From NCBI RefSeq assembly GCF_023895975.1, contig NZ_JALBWM010000011.1, forward strand, positions 1-64,000: DNA of 64,000 nucleotides. The letters are read 5' to 3'. Positions within the stretch are counted from its first letter, which is position 1. Each line of letters begins with the position of its first letter. The notes under the pieces were generated by a model. That model did no database searches. It worked only from the letters and a program-made list of their open reading frames with translations, and was not told where the DNA came from. Positions 12,783 through 21,867 of this stretch are shown in pieces. This stretch comes from Microbulbifer okhotskensis. Lineage in GTDB: Bacteria; Pseudomonadota; Gammaproteobacteria; Pseudomonadales; Cellvibrionaceae. The translations under genes and the position numbers were made by a program.

Positions 12783-13796
12783 TCAATCTCTGGCCTCCTG
12801 ACGCTTCCTCCACTGCAAAGGGGAACTCCCATGCATAACCCGAAATGCTTTTGAAAAGGCACTGATATCGGTATATCCGAGGCTTGCAGACAAGAGACCA
12901 ATATCTATACTCGAGGCTCGAAGATGCCAGCATGCCGTCTCCATACGCGCATCCTGTAGCAGCTGTTTGAAGGAGGTACCTGCTTCACTTAGGCGACGCT
13001 GTAGTGTTCTGGCAGGCATTCCCAACAGTCGAGAAATCTGTACTAGGGAGTGCTGTTGCGCCCCCAAAGTTTGCAAAATTAATACTTGCACCTGCCTCCC
13101 AATATTCCCTCCATGCTCACCCAATAAACACCGGGTGAATTCATCAAAATATTTGATAAGACCCTGCCCTGGTTTAACCAGAGAGTGATCCATAAGGGTT
13201 CCTTCAAAAATCAGGCAGTCACGTCTCTGGTCAAACAAAGCCTCCACACCAAAAAAATCTCGGTAGGTCTTTTGCGATGATACCTGCTTATGTCGGAAGG
13301 ATACTGAGCGGGGGACAATTTCTTCACCGACCATGTCTCGTAACAAACGGTAGGCGGCGCCCATGGCAAGTTCATTGTATTGCTCTGCAGCAACAGAGCA
13401 GGGAAAGTGATTCACTCTCTCCGCCAACCAAAAGCCGTCAGACCCTTGTATTTTCCAGTGATCGGCCTGATTATGTAATACCATATATCGGTGCGTCGCC
13501 ATCAAGGCTATTTTTAGATTTTTACTTTCTAGTATCAGCTTACCCAATACACCCAGCATGCGCAGCCCTTGCTTGTCAGCCAAGCGTAGACCAAAATCAT
13601 CACAGGCAAATTTCTGAGAACAAATATTCAAAAGGTCGGTCAGTGTTGCAATGGGAATTAATACATTCGGGCGTCGTGTACAATCGGCAGGCAAACCCAT
13701 TTTCGCCAGAATCCCGGAAGGGCTTCCACCAAGTTGCGGCACCAAAATATTAAAGCCTGCTAGGGCACCACTACGAATCTCATAGATAGGTTTCAT
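12783..13796 (-). CDS. AraC family transcriptional regulator
   Basis: The 337-residue protein has the arabinose-binding-like N-terminal domain found in OruR/ArgR-type AraC regulators (about 20-205). The C-terminal double helix-turn-helix is about 235-330, with ARTLQRRLSEAG in the first HTH and LGYTDISAFSKAFR in the second. It lies on the same strand directly upstream of adhC-fghA (156-nt gap), so it is a candidate activator of the formaldehyde genes, although the effector cannot be read from sequence. It may equally control only itself or distant genes. Confidence 0.85.
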   Translation of the reverse strand: MKPIYEIRSGALAGFNILVPQLGGSPSGILAKMGLPADCTRRPNVLIPIATLTDLLNICSQKFACDDFGLRLADKQGLRMLGVLGKLILESKNLKIALMATHRYMVLHNQADHWKIQGSDGFWLAERVNHFPCSVAAEQYNELAMGAAYRLLRDMVGEEIVPRSVSFRHKQVSSQKTYRDFFGVEALFDQRRDCLIFEGTLMDHSLVKPGQGLIKYFDEFTRCLLGEHGGNIGRQVQVLILQTLGAQQHSLVQISRLLGMPARTLQRRLSEAGTSFKQLLQDARMETACWHLRASSIDIGLLSASLGYTDISAFSKAFRVMHGSSPLQWRKRQEARD

Positions 13797-14054
13797 GATT
13801 CAGCTACCGCTAAAGTGTCGACGACCCTATTTAGTGATCGCGCAATGACTCAAGAAGTTTTATATGGATATACTATAGAGGGCACCTGACGATATCCATA
13901 TCACACATTCACTCTGGGGCACTAAGGACTAGCTCTATCATTGACCCCTACTAACATGTTACTGATGTGGTGCCATACTATCTACCATTCCCAGACCTCA
14001 AATAACTTCACTAACATCCTCGCCATACCGAGAATGCCTCAAAAGGAAATATCT

Positions 14055-14297
14055 ATGACCATTGAAAATCTAACCCAATTTTTAGGCTGGACCTCAATTA
14101 TCAATGCAATAATTCTACTGCTATCCACTTTAGGGATAGTCACAAGGAAAGAGGTTATTACAAGAGTACATGCGAGAATATTCAGACTCAATGAACAAGA
14201 TCTAGGCAGAGCCTATTTTCAGTATTTAGCTCAGTATAAAATATTCATTATCGGTTTTAATATCGTACCTTACATCGCCCTTAAAATTATCAGCTGA
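14055..14297 (+). CDS. Small two-helix membrane protein (DUF6868-like)
   Basis: The 80-residue protein starts at an ATG with AAGGA 7 nt upstream. A hydrophobic helix at about 10-30 is followed by a basic/polar middle (RVHARIFRLNEQDLGRAY) and a second helix at about 58-78. Very similar small proteins (labelled DUF6868) are common in marine Gammaproteobacteria and have no known function. The open frame extends 38 codons upstream, but that part lacks a ribosome binding site. Confidence 0.7.
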   Translation: MTIENLTQFLGWTSIINAIILLLSTLGIVTRKEVITRVHARIFRLNEQDLGRAYFQYLAQYKIFIIGFNIVPYIALKIIS

Positions 14298-14320
14298 TCC
14301 ATAAAAGCATGGGTCAGCTG
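14291..14320 (+). terminator. Hairpin overlapping the stop of the small membrane protein gene
   Basis: A 12-bp stem (14291-14302 with 14309-14320, one G-T pair) and a 6-nt loop overlap the stop codon. There is no T tract, so termination is plausible but not proven. Confidence 0.45.
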
Positions 14321-14463
14321 ACATTACTAAGGTATGAATAATTTACTTCAGCACTTTAGGCAATCCAGTGTTCAGCAAGAAAAAATAGAAATAGGCAGGT
14401 GAGATATCTTGTACCTAACCAGCTACTTTATTGGATATTGAATGCCAGTCACGATGTCCTTGC

Positions 14464-15039
14464 TCAGCCACTCTTCTTGACAAATTTGGTCAAAATGACA
14501 ATTCGCTGCCCCTCAACCCTTCCCTCTACTTGTTCCGGGTTATCCGTCAAGCTTATCCCTCGCACTGTGGTGCCTCGCTTGGCCACCAAACTGCTGCCTT
14601 TTACATCCAAATCCTTGATGATAACCACACTATCTCCCGATAGTAACTGCACACCATTACTATCCCGGTGAATCGGTAAGTCATCGGTTTGTGGAATTGA
14701 CCCCGCTTCCGCCCAGGCTAGCAAATCGGCATCCAGATAGAGCATATCAAACAGGTCTTGGGCCCAGGTTTCACTGGACAAGCGCTTAAGTATCCGCCAC
14801 GCCAATACCTGAACTGCCGGCTCTGGATTCCACATGCTGTCGGAAAGGCAATGCCAGTGCGCGCCATCAATTTGTGCAGGGTTTTCCAACTGATCCCGAC
14901 AGGTCAAGCACAGTAGGACCTCAGCATTCGGATAGCCGTTGGATTGTGGGACGGGATAAGCTGCCAACTCATTGTTAGCTTTGCACAGTTCACACCGATG
15001 CTCGCTACGTTGTAATAATTGCGCCTGACTCACAGTCAT
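14464..15039 (-). CDS. PhnA/YjdM domain protein
   Basis: The 191-residue protein has an N-terminal zinc ribbon (CELC and CLTC pairs within the first 60 residues) and the characteristic C-terminal PhnA beta domain. That domain contains a DSVVIIKDLDVKG-type stretch and the closing ILTKFVKK. Despite the historic name, PhnA/YjdM proteins are not phosphonate hydrolases and their cellular role is unclear. The length includes a middle extension compared with the roughly 110-residue E. coli protein. It appears to be a single-gene unit. Confidence 0.85.
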   Translation of the reverse strand: MTVSQAQLLQRSEHRCELCKANNELAAYPVPQSNGYPNAEVLLCLTCRDQLENPAQIDGAHWHCLSDSMWNPEPAVQVLAWRILKRLSSETWAQDLFDMLYLDADLLAWAEAGSIPQTDDLPIHRDSNGVQLLSGDSVVIIKDLDVKGSSLVAKRGTTVRGISLTDNPEQVEGRVEGQRIVILTKFVKKSG

Positions 15040-15422
15040 AAGTAACCTCAGAAAAAATGGGGATTATACGACTGATTTCAGTGTTGCGCTCCCAACAAGC
15101 GACTAAAAAGTATTTTTTAAGCACCAGCCAATCCGAATAGAGATGTTTGAACGCAAGCCAGGTATGTCGAGGCTTGATCTAATATGCAGGGTTTGCGGTT
15201 ATGCACCAACCCAAGCTGGCAGCGATTGTCCAAGGTCATTTTCAAATAGCTACAGGATCAAATTAAATTTTGCGGGGAAGGAGCGTCAGTCAGGGGCCTA
15301 GACACTTGAGCAAACCAGAGGCTGTAGAGCTTCATCACGGCTATTTGACAATGGCTTCACCCACAGCTGCTGCCTCTGGCTGGCAACTGTGAGGGACGCC
15401 ATTACAGACTTAACTCTGTCAC
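15040..15422. other. Intergenic region without recognisable features
   Basis: About 380 bases between the PhnA-like and CBS genes. I see no coding frame with a ribosome binding site, no strong terminator and no repeat. Confidence 0.5.
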
Positions 15423-15839
15423 TTAATGGTGAGAAGATATGGCCGCGGCAAACTGACCACCTTGCTTACTGGCGATTGCGCTGGTGATATCGCCTAAACT
15501 GAGAATACCTACCATCCGCTTTTCACTATTTAGCACTGGCATCCGACGCAGTAACTGTTGCTCCATCTTGTGAACAGCCGAGAGTAAGTCGTCCTCCTCC
15601 CAGCACCACTCAATGCCTTCAGTCATAACATCACGGGCAGTCAGTGAGTTCAAATCACCGCCCTGCGCAACACCGCGGCACACTATATCCCGATCAGTCA
15701 CTATACCCACCAGCCTGTCCTTTTCACCGATAGGGACTGCACCAATATCTTCGTCCCGCAGTATTTTTGCCAGCTCTTGTAATGGTGTATCCGGGGTGCA
15801 CCAGGTAGCGCCCTCATGCATTGCATGTTTAACTTTCAT
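15423..15839 (-). CDS. CBS-pair domain protein
   Basis: The 138-residue protein consists almost entirely of two CBS motifs, roughly residues 5-65 and 72-130, with the typical GIVTDRDI and GILSLGDI signatures. Such stand-alone pairs bind adenine nucleotides and act as energy or redox sensors. I chose the ATG at 15839 because AGG lies 5 nt upstream; the open frame runs five codons further. It follows the Hsp20 gene on the same strand (74-nt gap), so the two are probably co-expressed under stress. Confidence 0.85.
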   Translation of the reverse strand: MKVKHAMHEGATWCTPDTPLQELAKILRDEDIGAVPIGEKDRLVGIVTDRDIVCRGVAQGGDLNSLTARDVMTEGIEWCWEEDDLLSAVHKMEQQLLRRMPVLNSEKRMVGILSLGDITSAIASKQGGQFAAAISSHH

Positions 15840-15913
15840 ACTCACCTCGAACAATGGAATCGCTCATAAGGAAGAGTGACAGGTGGCCACCCATCACTCA
15901 CTTTATCCAGAGA

Positions 15914-16342
15914 TCAATGCACTTCAATACGCTTTCTCTGAGGAGGGTGGCCCTCGTGCCTTGGCACAGTCAACGTCAGTATCCCATCCTTGAAGTTTGC
16001 GTCGATCTCGCTCTCACGCACATCCTCTCCAAGATTGAAGCTGCGTAGGAATTTACCGTACCGCCGCTCCTGACGAAGTACTCGACCATGTTTTTCTTCT
16101 TTGACTTCCCGGTGGACCTCCGCTTCAAGGGTTAAAACCCCATTTTCCAAGGTCACATTAATGTCATTCTTACCCACGCCAGGTAATTCAGCACTAATTA
16201 CATACAAATTCTTTCTTTCACTAACATCAATACGCGGCGAAAAAAATCCCTCCCGCTCTGAGCCAATCGCACGCGATGGCGAGAGCATTTGCTCGAACAT
16301 ATTATCGAGATCCAGCAGGGATCCTCTGGGTATCAAACTCAT
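15914..16342 (-). CDS. Hsp20/alpha-crystallin family small heat shock protein
   Basis: The 142-residue protein carries an alpha-crystallin domain at about residues 35-135, with the AELPGVGKNDINVTLENGVL and GILTLTVP signatures of the family. It is an ATP-independent holdase that keeps unfolding proteins soluble in the cytoplasm. It lies upstream of the CBS-pair gene and is divergent from the host-attachment-family gene, a grouping that suggests a general stress locus. I saw no clear heat-shock sigma promoter. Confidence 0.9.
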   Translation of the reverse strand: MSLIPRGSLLDLDNMFEQMLSPSRAIGSEREGFFSPRIDVSERKNLYVISAELPGVGKNDINVTLENGVLTLEAEVHREVKEEKHGRVLRQERRYGKFLRSFNLGEDVRESEIDANFKDGILTLTVPRHEGHPPQRKRIEVH

Positions 16343-16616
16343 AACTACAACCTCTTTCTTTCACTACATCGCACGATGCGCAAGAGAGACCCTAGAGTCT
16401 CAGCTTCGCCTATCACATCTTGTGTACAGTCTAGGAAATACTGCGACACCCTGAAGGAAGAACTGACTGTAAAATCCATCGTAAAAAGAATGAAAGAATA
16501 TTTTTAATTTATTTTTATTCTAAAAAAATTGGAAAACCCTGACAAAGCCAGCTAAGTTCGTGGCCCACATTGTCAGTTACTAGGATTATAGGAGGCAGTT
16601 AAACGAGGATAGGTTC

Positions 16617-17054
16617 ATGGCTCTAGCATGGGTCCTTGTGGCCAACCAGTCCCAAGCAAGAATCTTCGAAGCCAGCAAGCGTGCGGGAAATCTTAACGAA
16701 ATCCGAGGGCTTATCCATCCGGAATCCCGTCTCTCCGGCAGGGATCAAGAGAGCGATGCTCCCGGGCGTAGCTTTGACAGTTACGGTCAGGGCCGACATG
16801 CAATGGGTAATTCTTCAGGATTACACCGTCGCAATGGAGAGAAATTTGCCAAAGAAATTGCACACACTCTGGAGCGAGGGCGACAGGAGGGACATTACGA
16901 AAAACTCTACATCGTTGCAGAGCCCTATATGGTCGGCAGCTTGCGGGATGTCCTGAAAACACCCACCCGCGCCACCATTGCTGGAGAAACGGGTAAGAAT
17001 TTAGTCGGCTGTGAACCGGACGAGATTCGCGCCCAACTCCCTATATGGTTATAA
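16617..17054 (+). CDS. Host attachment family protein
   Basis: The 145-residue protein starts WVLVANQSQARIFEA and contains the AKEIAHTLERGRQEGHYEKLYIVA-type helix of the host-attachment protein family (named after an Agrobacterium protein). The fold resembles release factor eRF1/ribosome-rescue-like domains, and the function in free-living bacteria is unknown. GAGGA lies about 8 nt before the ATG. It is divergent from hsp20 with a 270-base intergenic region, and may share a stress-responsive promoter region. Confidence 0.85.
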   Translation: MALAWVLVANQSQARIFEASKRAGNLNEIRGLIHPESRLSGRDQESDAPGRSFDSYGQGRHAMGNSSGLHRRNGEKFAKEIAHTLERGRQEGHYEKLYIVAEPYMVGSLRDVLKTPTRATIAGETGKNLVGCEPDEIRAQLPIWL

Positions 17055-17110
17055 AATTCTGATAAGAATTTTTACAAGGGGCTCTTGAGTGAGCCCCAAC
17101 AGGAAGAAAT

Positions 17111-18013
17111 TCAAGCTTGGTCTTTCTTCAACAGGTCTTCGATTAACATATCCTTATCAGTCCACAAATCATTCACCCAGCGATTAAACTCTATCCGAAA
17201 TTCTTGATCCGTAGTGTAATCAGAAGTAAAGAATTCACTCGGCAATTGTATCTGCTCAACTCGAACAATTACCTGCTTTAGCTTGCCACCAAGAAAATCA
17301 TTGAAAGTTGGAGTACCATCAGGGTAGACAATAGTGACATTTAAAAGCTGATTTAATTGTTCCCCCATACAGTGCATGGCGAAGGCAATACCGCCTGATT
17401 TAGGCTTTAATAAGTGCTTAAAGGGCGATTTTTGCCTCGCATGTTTTTCCTTGGTGAACCGTGTACCTTCCAGGAAATTCATAATACTGGTCGGCATGTC
17501 CTTGAAACGCTCGCACGACTTCTTAGTCGCCTCAAGATCCTGGCCCCGCCTCTCCGGATACTTTTTCAAATATTCTTTGTTATAGCGCTTCATAAAGGGG
17601 AAATCGAGTGCCCACCAACAAAGCCCTATCACCGGCACTCTTATCAGCTCTTGCTTAATAAAAAATTTCAGGAAAGGGATTTTTCGATTGAAAATCGATT
17701 GCATGATAAATATATCCACCCAGCTCTGATGGTTTGCAGTTATCAGATACCATCCATTTTTATCGAGCTGATCCACGCCCTCCACATCCCAATGAGTTCT
17801 TTGGGTCAACTTCATCCAGCCCTTATTTAAAGTGATCCACATTTCTGCGCATGCAATAAAAAAGGAGGCGAAAAGCTTACGCAAAGCGGCAAAAGGTAGT
17901 ACCAACCTGACCACTGCAAATAAGAGTATTGGGATGGCGCACACAAGTGTACTCAAAATCAAAAGCAGCGAAGACATCACCAGAAGCAAAAAATAGGGAA
18001 GAAAATTAAACAT
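17111..18013 (-). CDS. Lysophospholipid acyltransferase (1-acylglycerol-3-phosphate acyltransferase, YihG-like)
   Basis: The 300-residue inner-membrane protein has N-terminal hydrophobic segments (about 1-55) and the acyltransferase motifs NHQSWVD (H-x4-D, catalytic) and FLEGTRFT (acceptor binding). The length and the FMKRYNKEY segment resemble E. coli YihG rather than PlsC, so it is probably an accessory enzyme tuning the fatty acids of phospholipids. It is a stand-alone minus-strand gene. Confidence 0.85.
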   Translation of the reverse strand: MFNFLPYFLLLVMSSLLLILSTLVCAIPILLFAVVRLVLPFAALRKLFASFFIACAEMWITLNKGWMKLTQRTHWDVEGVDQLDKNGWYLITANHQSWVDIFIMQSIFNRKIPFLKFFIKQELIRVPVIGLCWWALDFPFMKRYNKEYLKKYPERRGQDLEATKKSCERFKDMPTSIMNFLEGTRFTKEKHARQKSPFKHLLKPKSGGIAFAMHCMGEQLNQLLNVTIVYPDGTPTFNDFLGGKLKQVIVRVEQIQLPSEFFTSDYTTDQEFRIEFNRWVNDLWTDKDMLIEDLLKKDQA

Positions 18014-18174
18014 CTAATAACTCTATTAAGATTTAGGGCTTGTCACCGAGAACTGCCGCGATGCTACTTGCTGATCCTCGAATCACCCTTGATATTGTTA
18101 TTTTACGGAATCTATCTGCGACTATTCAGATAGATTCTCATCTCATCACAGCCTCTAGGTCTGCGCCTCTTCGC

Positions 18175-19704
18175 TCATAAATTTCCTATCTCGATCAACA
18201 TCGCGGTGTACATTTTTAAGTTCATGCGGAACTGCTCTACAGTGATAAATTCATGCTCAGAGTGTCCGGTGTAGGGCCGTCCCGGCATAGAGGGGCCAAA
18301 ACTCACAGCATTTGGCAACAATTTAGCATTTGTAGAGCCCCCGATTGAAACCGGCTGTGCATCTTTAATCCCACTGAAGTGGCGAAATACTTCTAGGAGA
18401 GGTTCAACATGGGCTGCTCCGTCAACCCGGTAAGGAGTCCCCAGAGTCACTACAATACCCGCCAAGCTAACCTTTCTTTTCGACTGCCAGCCGGCCAGGG
18501 CGGAGTGTATTTCTCCTTCCAGTTGAACTGCACTTTTACCCGTGGGGCGGCGAAGATTTAAAAAGCAAGTCAGACCTTCGTCATCTTGTTTAACCATCGT
18601 CACTGCCGCCGTCATCGGCCCCATAAAGCCATCGCTGTATGCTATGCCACCGAAGCTCTCAGCATAAACCCCGGTGCCAACCAAGTCGTTCAGATAGTGA
18701 ACCAGGGTACCCGACGCATTCATCGGCCAATCGTGGACAGCGAGGATGTCAGCGAGGTAGGCGATGGCATTAATCCCGTGTTCTGGTTCGGAACTATGGA
18801 TGGCGACGCCCTTCGCGGTTATTTGATGGCCGTTCTCAACAGCCAAAAATTCAAATTCTATATTTTTGTGCTCTGCCGCCCGGCTACGAATCGCACTTAA
18901 AAGCTTTGCGTTGGAATTAAAAAGTGTTACCTGGGCATGATCTGGCACCTGACTCCTGAAGTAACCGCCAGTGAAATTCTTTAAATGAGGACCAGATAAA
19001 TCTTCAGAAACCTGCCCCTTCGCGGTCACCTGTACCTCACTCCACCCTTTTTCTGCAGTAACTACCGGATAGCTGGCATCAATAGTGATGTTGTAATCAG
19101 GAATCGAGTAGGTCTTAAGGAAAGTTTTGAAAGGCGCCCAGTCCGACTCCTCAGCCAGGTATACCAATAACTCCACACGGCGCTTCATCGGCACAGCCTG
19201 ATCTTTGATCGCTTTCATCGCATAGAGCGCTGTCGCTATAGGCCCCTTGTCATCCTCACTGCCGCGTGCGACCAATTTGCCTGGCTCACTTTCCCTATCC
19301 AAAACAAAGGGGCTGTTTTGCCATTTTTTGGGATTAGCTGGCTGGACATCACCGTGGGTCACAATACCAAGCTTCTCATCCCCTTCACCCAAAGCAACGA
19401 CGAGGACGTGACCGTGATCCTGATACTCAAGCCCCAGCGACAGAGCTTTGCGCTTGAGTGACTGCTTGAAGCCTGAAAAGGCTTGATTGTCCTCCAGCGG
19501 CACATTCGCACGCGCGACAGTTTCAAACTGCACCAGCTCAGCCAGGGTATCGGTCATTGCAGCTTCGTACTTTTTGACTGCGTAGTCGGCAGTTTCCTGC
19601 GCGACGAATGACACGCCAGCGTAAGCCTGAACAGTAAAAGCCAGCGACAACAGTCCGGTTATTAGCCTCATAATCAGCAGCCTTGGGTGTGAAAAAAACG
19701 CCAT
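18175..19704 (-). CDS. Exported M20 family metallo-dipeptidase
   Basis: The 509-residue protein starts at an ATG preceded 4 nt upstream by GGGAGG and has a signal peptide ending near AYA (about residue 29). Metal ligands of the M20 family are visible: His in VTHGDVQP, Asp in RGSEDDKGP, the Glu pair in LAEESD, Asp in ITIDASYP and the late His in GHSEHEF. This grouping fits secreted dipeptidases of the PepV/carnosinase-like branch. It probably works in the periplasm, trimming di- or tripeptides. It is divergent from the following plus-strand gene. Confidence 0.85.
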   Translation of the reverse strand: MAFFSHPRLLIMRLITGLLSLAFTVQAYAGVSFVAQETADYAVKKYEAAMTDTLAELVQFETVARANVPLEDNQAFSGFKQSLKRKALSLGLEYQDHGHVLVVALGEGDEKLGIVTHGDVQPANPKKWQNSPFVLDRESEPGKLVARGSEDDKGPIATALYAMKAIKDQAVPMKRRVELLVYLAEESDWAPFKTFLKTYSIPDYNITIDASYPVVTAEKGWSEVQVTAKGQVSEDLSGPHLKNFTGGYFRSQVPDHAQVTLFNSNAKLLSAIRSRAAEHKNIEFEFLAVENGHQITAKGVAIHSSEPEHGINAIAYLADILAVHDWPMNASGTLVHYLNDLVGTGVYAESFGGIAYSDGFMGPMTAAVTMVKQDDEGLTCFLNLRRPTGKSAVQLEGEIHSALAGWQSKRKVSLAGIVVTLGTPYRVDGAAHVEPLLEVFRHFSGIKDAQPVSIGGSTNAKLLPNAVSFGPSMPGRPYTGHSEHEFITVEQFRMNLKMYTAMLIEIGNL

Positions 19705-19849
19705 TGTACCTCCCTTGACTGTGTAAATTGCCAACTTTTCTATTCTGGCGTTTTAGCGCCGGCATAGCCCCCGGCCTTCCCATACCGGCTGCTAAACTTG
19801 GGGCTCCAGGTCGTAAAAATTGCCGGTGCCGTAGCGCCGGGAGAACCCC

Positions 19850-20518
19850 ATGGGGAATACCACCAACAAACGATTTTTCCATCGCAAACAGTGGCTCAGT
19901 GTGAAGCAGGCTGTCGACCACTTGAGCGCCTTGTCTGAAGAACCTTTGACCAGTACACACCTGGCCGACCTTGCCGACGAGCAACTGCTGGATCTCTATT
20001 GGTATCGGCCCGGACAAAAATTGAGCCTGGAGAACCACGAGGGTATTCAGGAATTGATTGAGCCGGTCAAACTTTGCTTTGAAAATGTCAGTGATTGGCG
20101 TGCAATCGTAGATATCCTGCGACACAATCCCGCACTGCCCGCGTACGAGCATGACACCCCTCTCCTCGAGGATGCCGATGGCAACCACCTGCGCATCACC
20201 TTCGACTATCACCAGCGTCCGGAGCCGTTTAGCAGTCTCTGGTACCCCACCTTTACCGAATTAGTGCTAAAGCGCGATGATCTTGAGCTGCTGGAGCCAC
20301 AGCTGTTCCCAAGCCAGGTCGCAGAGATAGGACTGGAGCGTCAACTGTTGCTGAATGTTATCTGGCAGCTGGAACAACTGGCCTTTGAGAACGAGGAACA
20401 CACCACCAGCTGGCTGGCTGAACAGCTGGCACAACGCTCCACCTCCCTGGACATCATCGTTTGTGAGCGCATACTTCAGGCCGCAGAGCGCGAAGGCGCC
20501 ACCGGCAGAACGGTCTAG
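19850..20518 (+). CDS. Hypothetical protein, 222 residues
   Basis: I do not recognise a family. The sequence is acidic and soluble with no signal peptide. The N-terminus (WLSVKQAVDHLSALSEE then LTSTHLADLADEQLLDLYW) looks like helix-turn-helix-style segments of the kind used to recognise DNA or peptides, but this is only a resemblance. A long helical C-terminus follows. GGGAG lies 6 nt before the ATG, which supports translation. It lies upstream of the cytochrome b561 gene on the same strand, but a 124-nt gap argues against tight coupling. Confidence 0.6.
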   Translation: MGNTTNKRFFHRKQWLSVKQAVDHLSALSEEPLTSTHLADLADEQLLDLYWYRPGQKLSLENHEGIQELIEPVKLCFENVSDWRAIVDILRHNPALPAYEHDTPLLEDADGNHLRITFDYHQRPEPFSSLWYPTFTELVLKRDDLELLEPQLFPSQVAEIGLERQLLLNVIWQLEQLAFENEEHTTSWLAEQLAQRSTSLDIIVCERILQAAEREGATGRTV

Positions 20519-20642
20519 CCCACCTCAGTTAAAATTCTGAACCCCCTTCCCATACCCATCGACTGACCATTGGTAGCGGACCACAAAGGCTGTAATCTAG
20601 CACCCCTTTCTGAGTACGATGCATTAACCATAGGAGAGACAC

Positions 20643-21248
20643 TTGCAAGCCAGGAACAGCGCCACCGGCTACGGTTGGGTAGCCATTGCCCTCCACTGGC
20701 TCATGGCCCCGGCGGTCATAGGTACTTTTATATTGGGCTGGTGGATGCGCCAGCTATCCTACTATGATCCCTGGTATCGCCAAGCTCCGGAGATCCACAA
20801 AGGCGTCGGCATCATATTGCTGGCTTTATTATTATTCAGGCTGCTATGGCGTCTATTTAATTCTACTCCAGTAAGCAGTACTGGCACCCCGCCCTGGCAG
20901 AGACGTATAGCTGGAGCCACCCACGGTATATTCTATACGCTGCTCTTCGCTATTATGATTTCTGGATATCTGATATCCACGGCTGACGGTCGGCCAATAG
21001 ATGTTTTTGGCCTGTTCAGCATCCCGGCGTCCCTTCAAGACCTCCCAGATCAAGAAGATTTTGCCGGCTCTATTCATGAAATCCTTGCCTGGAGTCTGAT
21101 CGGGCTCCTGGTCCTGCATATATTGGCTTCACTGAAACATCACTTTATCGACCGCGATGCCACTTTGCGCAGGATGCTTGGCATTCGCGCAAAGAACTCA
21201 GAAAAAGATCACTCACATGTGGAAACTACACTCTCAACCCCCCAATAA
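20643..21248 (+). CDS. Cytochrome b561
   Basis: The 201-residue integral membrane protein has four helices and histidines placed for two b hemes: ALHWLMA in helix 1, EIHKGVG in helix 2 and paired histidines in the last helix (SIHEILAW, VLHILA). It should pass electrons across the inner membrane. It probably starts at TTG 20643, because AGGAG lies 6 nt upstream and no ATG is better placed. It is followed 13 nt later by a YceI gene, the usual partner in Proteobacteria, so the two form an operon. Confidence 0.9.
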   Translation: MQARNSATGYGWVAIALHWLMAPAVIGTFILGWWMRQLSYYDPWYRQAPEIHKGVGIILLALLLFRLLWRLFNSTPVSSTGTPPWQRRIAGATHGIFYTLLFAIMISGYLISTADGRPIDVFGLFSIPASLQDLPDQEDFAGSIHEILAWSLIGLLVLHILASLKHHFIDRDATLRRMLGIRAKNSEKDHSHVETTLSTPQ

Positions 21249-21261
21249 GGAAAAAAACGAT

Positions 21262-21825
21262 ATGAAGAAGCTCTCTGTATTGCTGATTGCCGCCCTGATG
21301 GGCTCTGTCGCCCAAGCAGCGGAATACAAAATCGACACCAAAGGGGCCCACGCCTTTGTTCAATTCCGTATTAAGCATCTGGGTTACAGCTGGCTCTATG
21401 GCCGCTTTGACGATTTCAGTGGCTCCTTTTTCTATGATGAAAAGCAGCCTGAGAAGTCCACTATCAATGTTGATATCGATGTAAATAGTCTTAACAGTAA
21501 CCACGCCGAGCGGGACAAGCACCTGCGCAGCGACGATTTTCTCGATACCGCCAAATACCCCACCGCCTCTTTCAAGAGCACCAGCTTCGAACCGCTCGAA
21601 AACGGCGAAGCACGCCTGAACGGCGAACTCACCCTGCACGGTATCACCAAGCCAATCTCGATTGATGTCACCAATATCGGTGGCGGTAAAGACCCGTGGG
21701 GCGGTTACCGCCAGGGCTTCAGTGGAACCACTGTGTTTGAATTGAAAGACTTCGGTATCAAGACCTTGGGACCCGCATCTCAGAAAGTTGAGATGATTCT
21801 GGATATTGAAGGCATCAAAATCTAA
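21262..21825 (+). CDS. YceI family periplasmic lipocalin-like protein
   Basis: The 188-residue protein has a cleavable signal peptide (residues 1-19, ending VAQA) and a YceI domain with the FRIKHLGYSWLYGRF and TDLTLHGITKP-like signatures. YceI proteins bind isoprenoid lipids such as polyprenyl quinones in a beta-barrel. With the adjacent cytochrome b561 it probably forms a quinone-related redox or carrier pair. The ATG at 21262 is preferred over upstream in-frame starts because the signal peptide begins there. Confidence 0.9.
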   Translation: MKKLSVLLIAALMGSVAQAAEYKIDTKGAHAFVQFRIKHLGYSWLYGRFDDFSGSFFYDEKQPEKSTINVDIDVNSLNSNHAERDKHLRSDDFLDTAKYPTASFKSTSFEPLENGEARLNGELTLHGITKPISIDVTNIGGGKDPWGGYRQGFSGTTVFELKDFGIKTLGPASQKVEMILDIEGIKI

Positions 21826-21842
21826 TCCAGATACAGTGTCCC

Positions 21843-21867
21843 GAGCCCGGCAACCCTGTCCGGGCTC
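21843..21867 (+). terminator. Hairpin after the b561/YceI operon
   Basis: A perfect 8-bp stem GAGCCCGG/CCGGGCTC with a 9-nt loop begins 18 nt after the stop. The downstream tract is C-rich with only short T runs, so this is a probable but not classical terminator. Confidence 0.6.
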
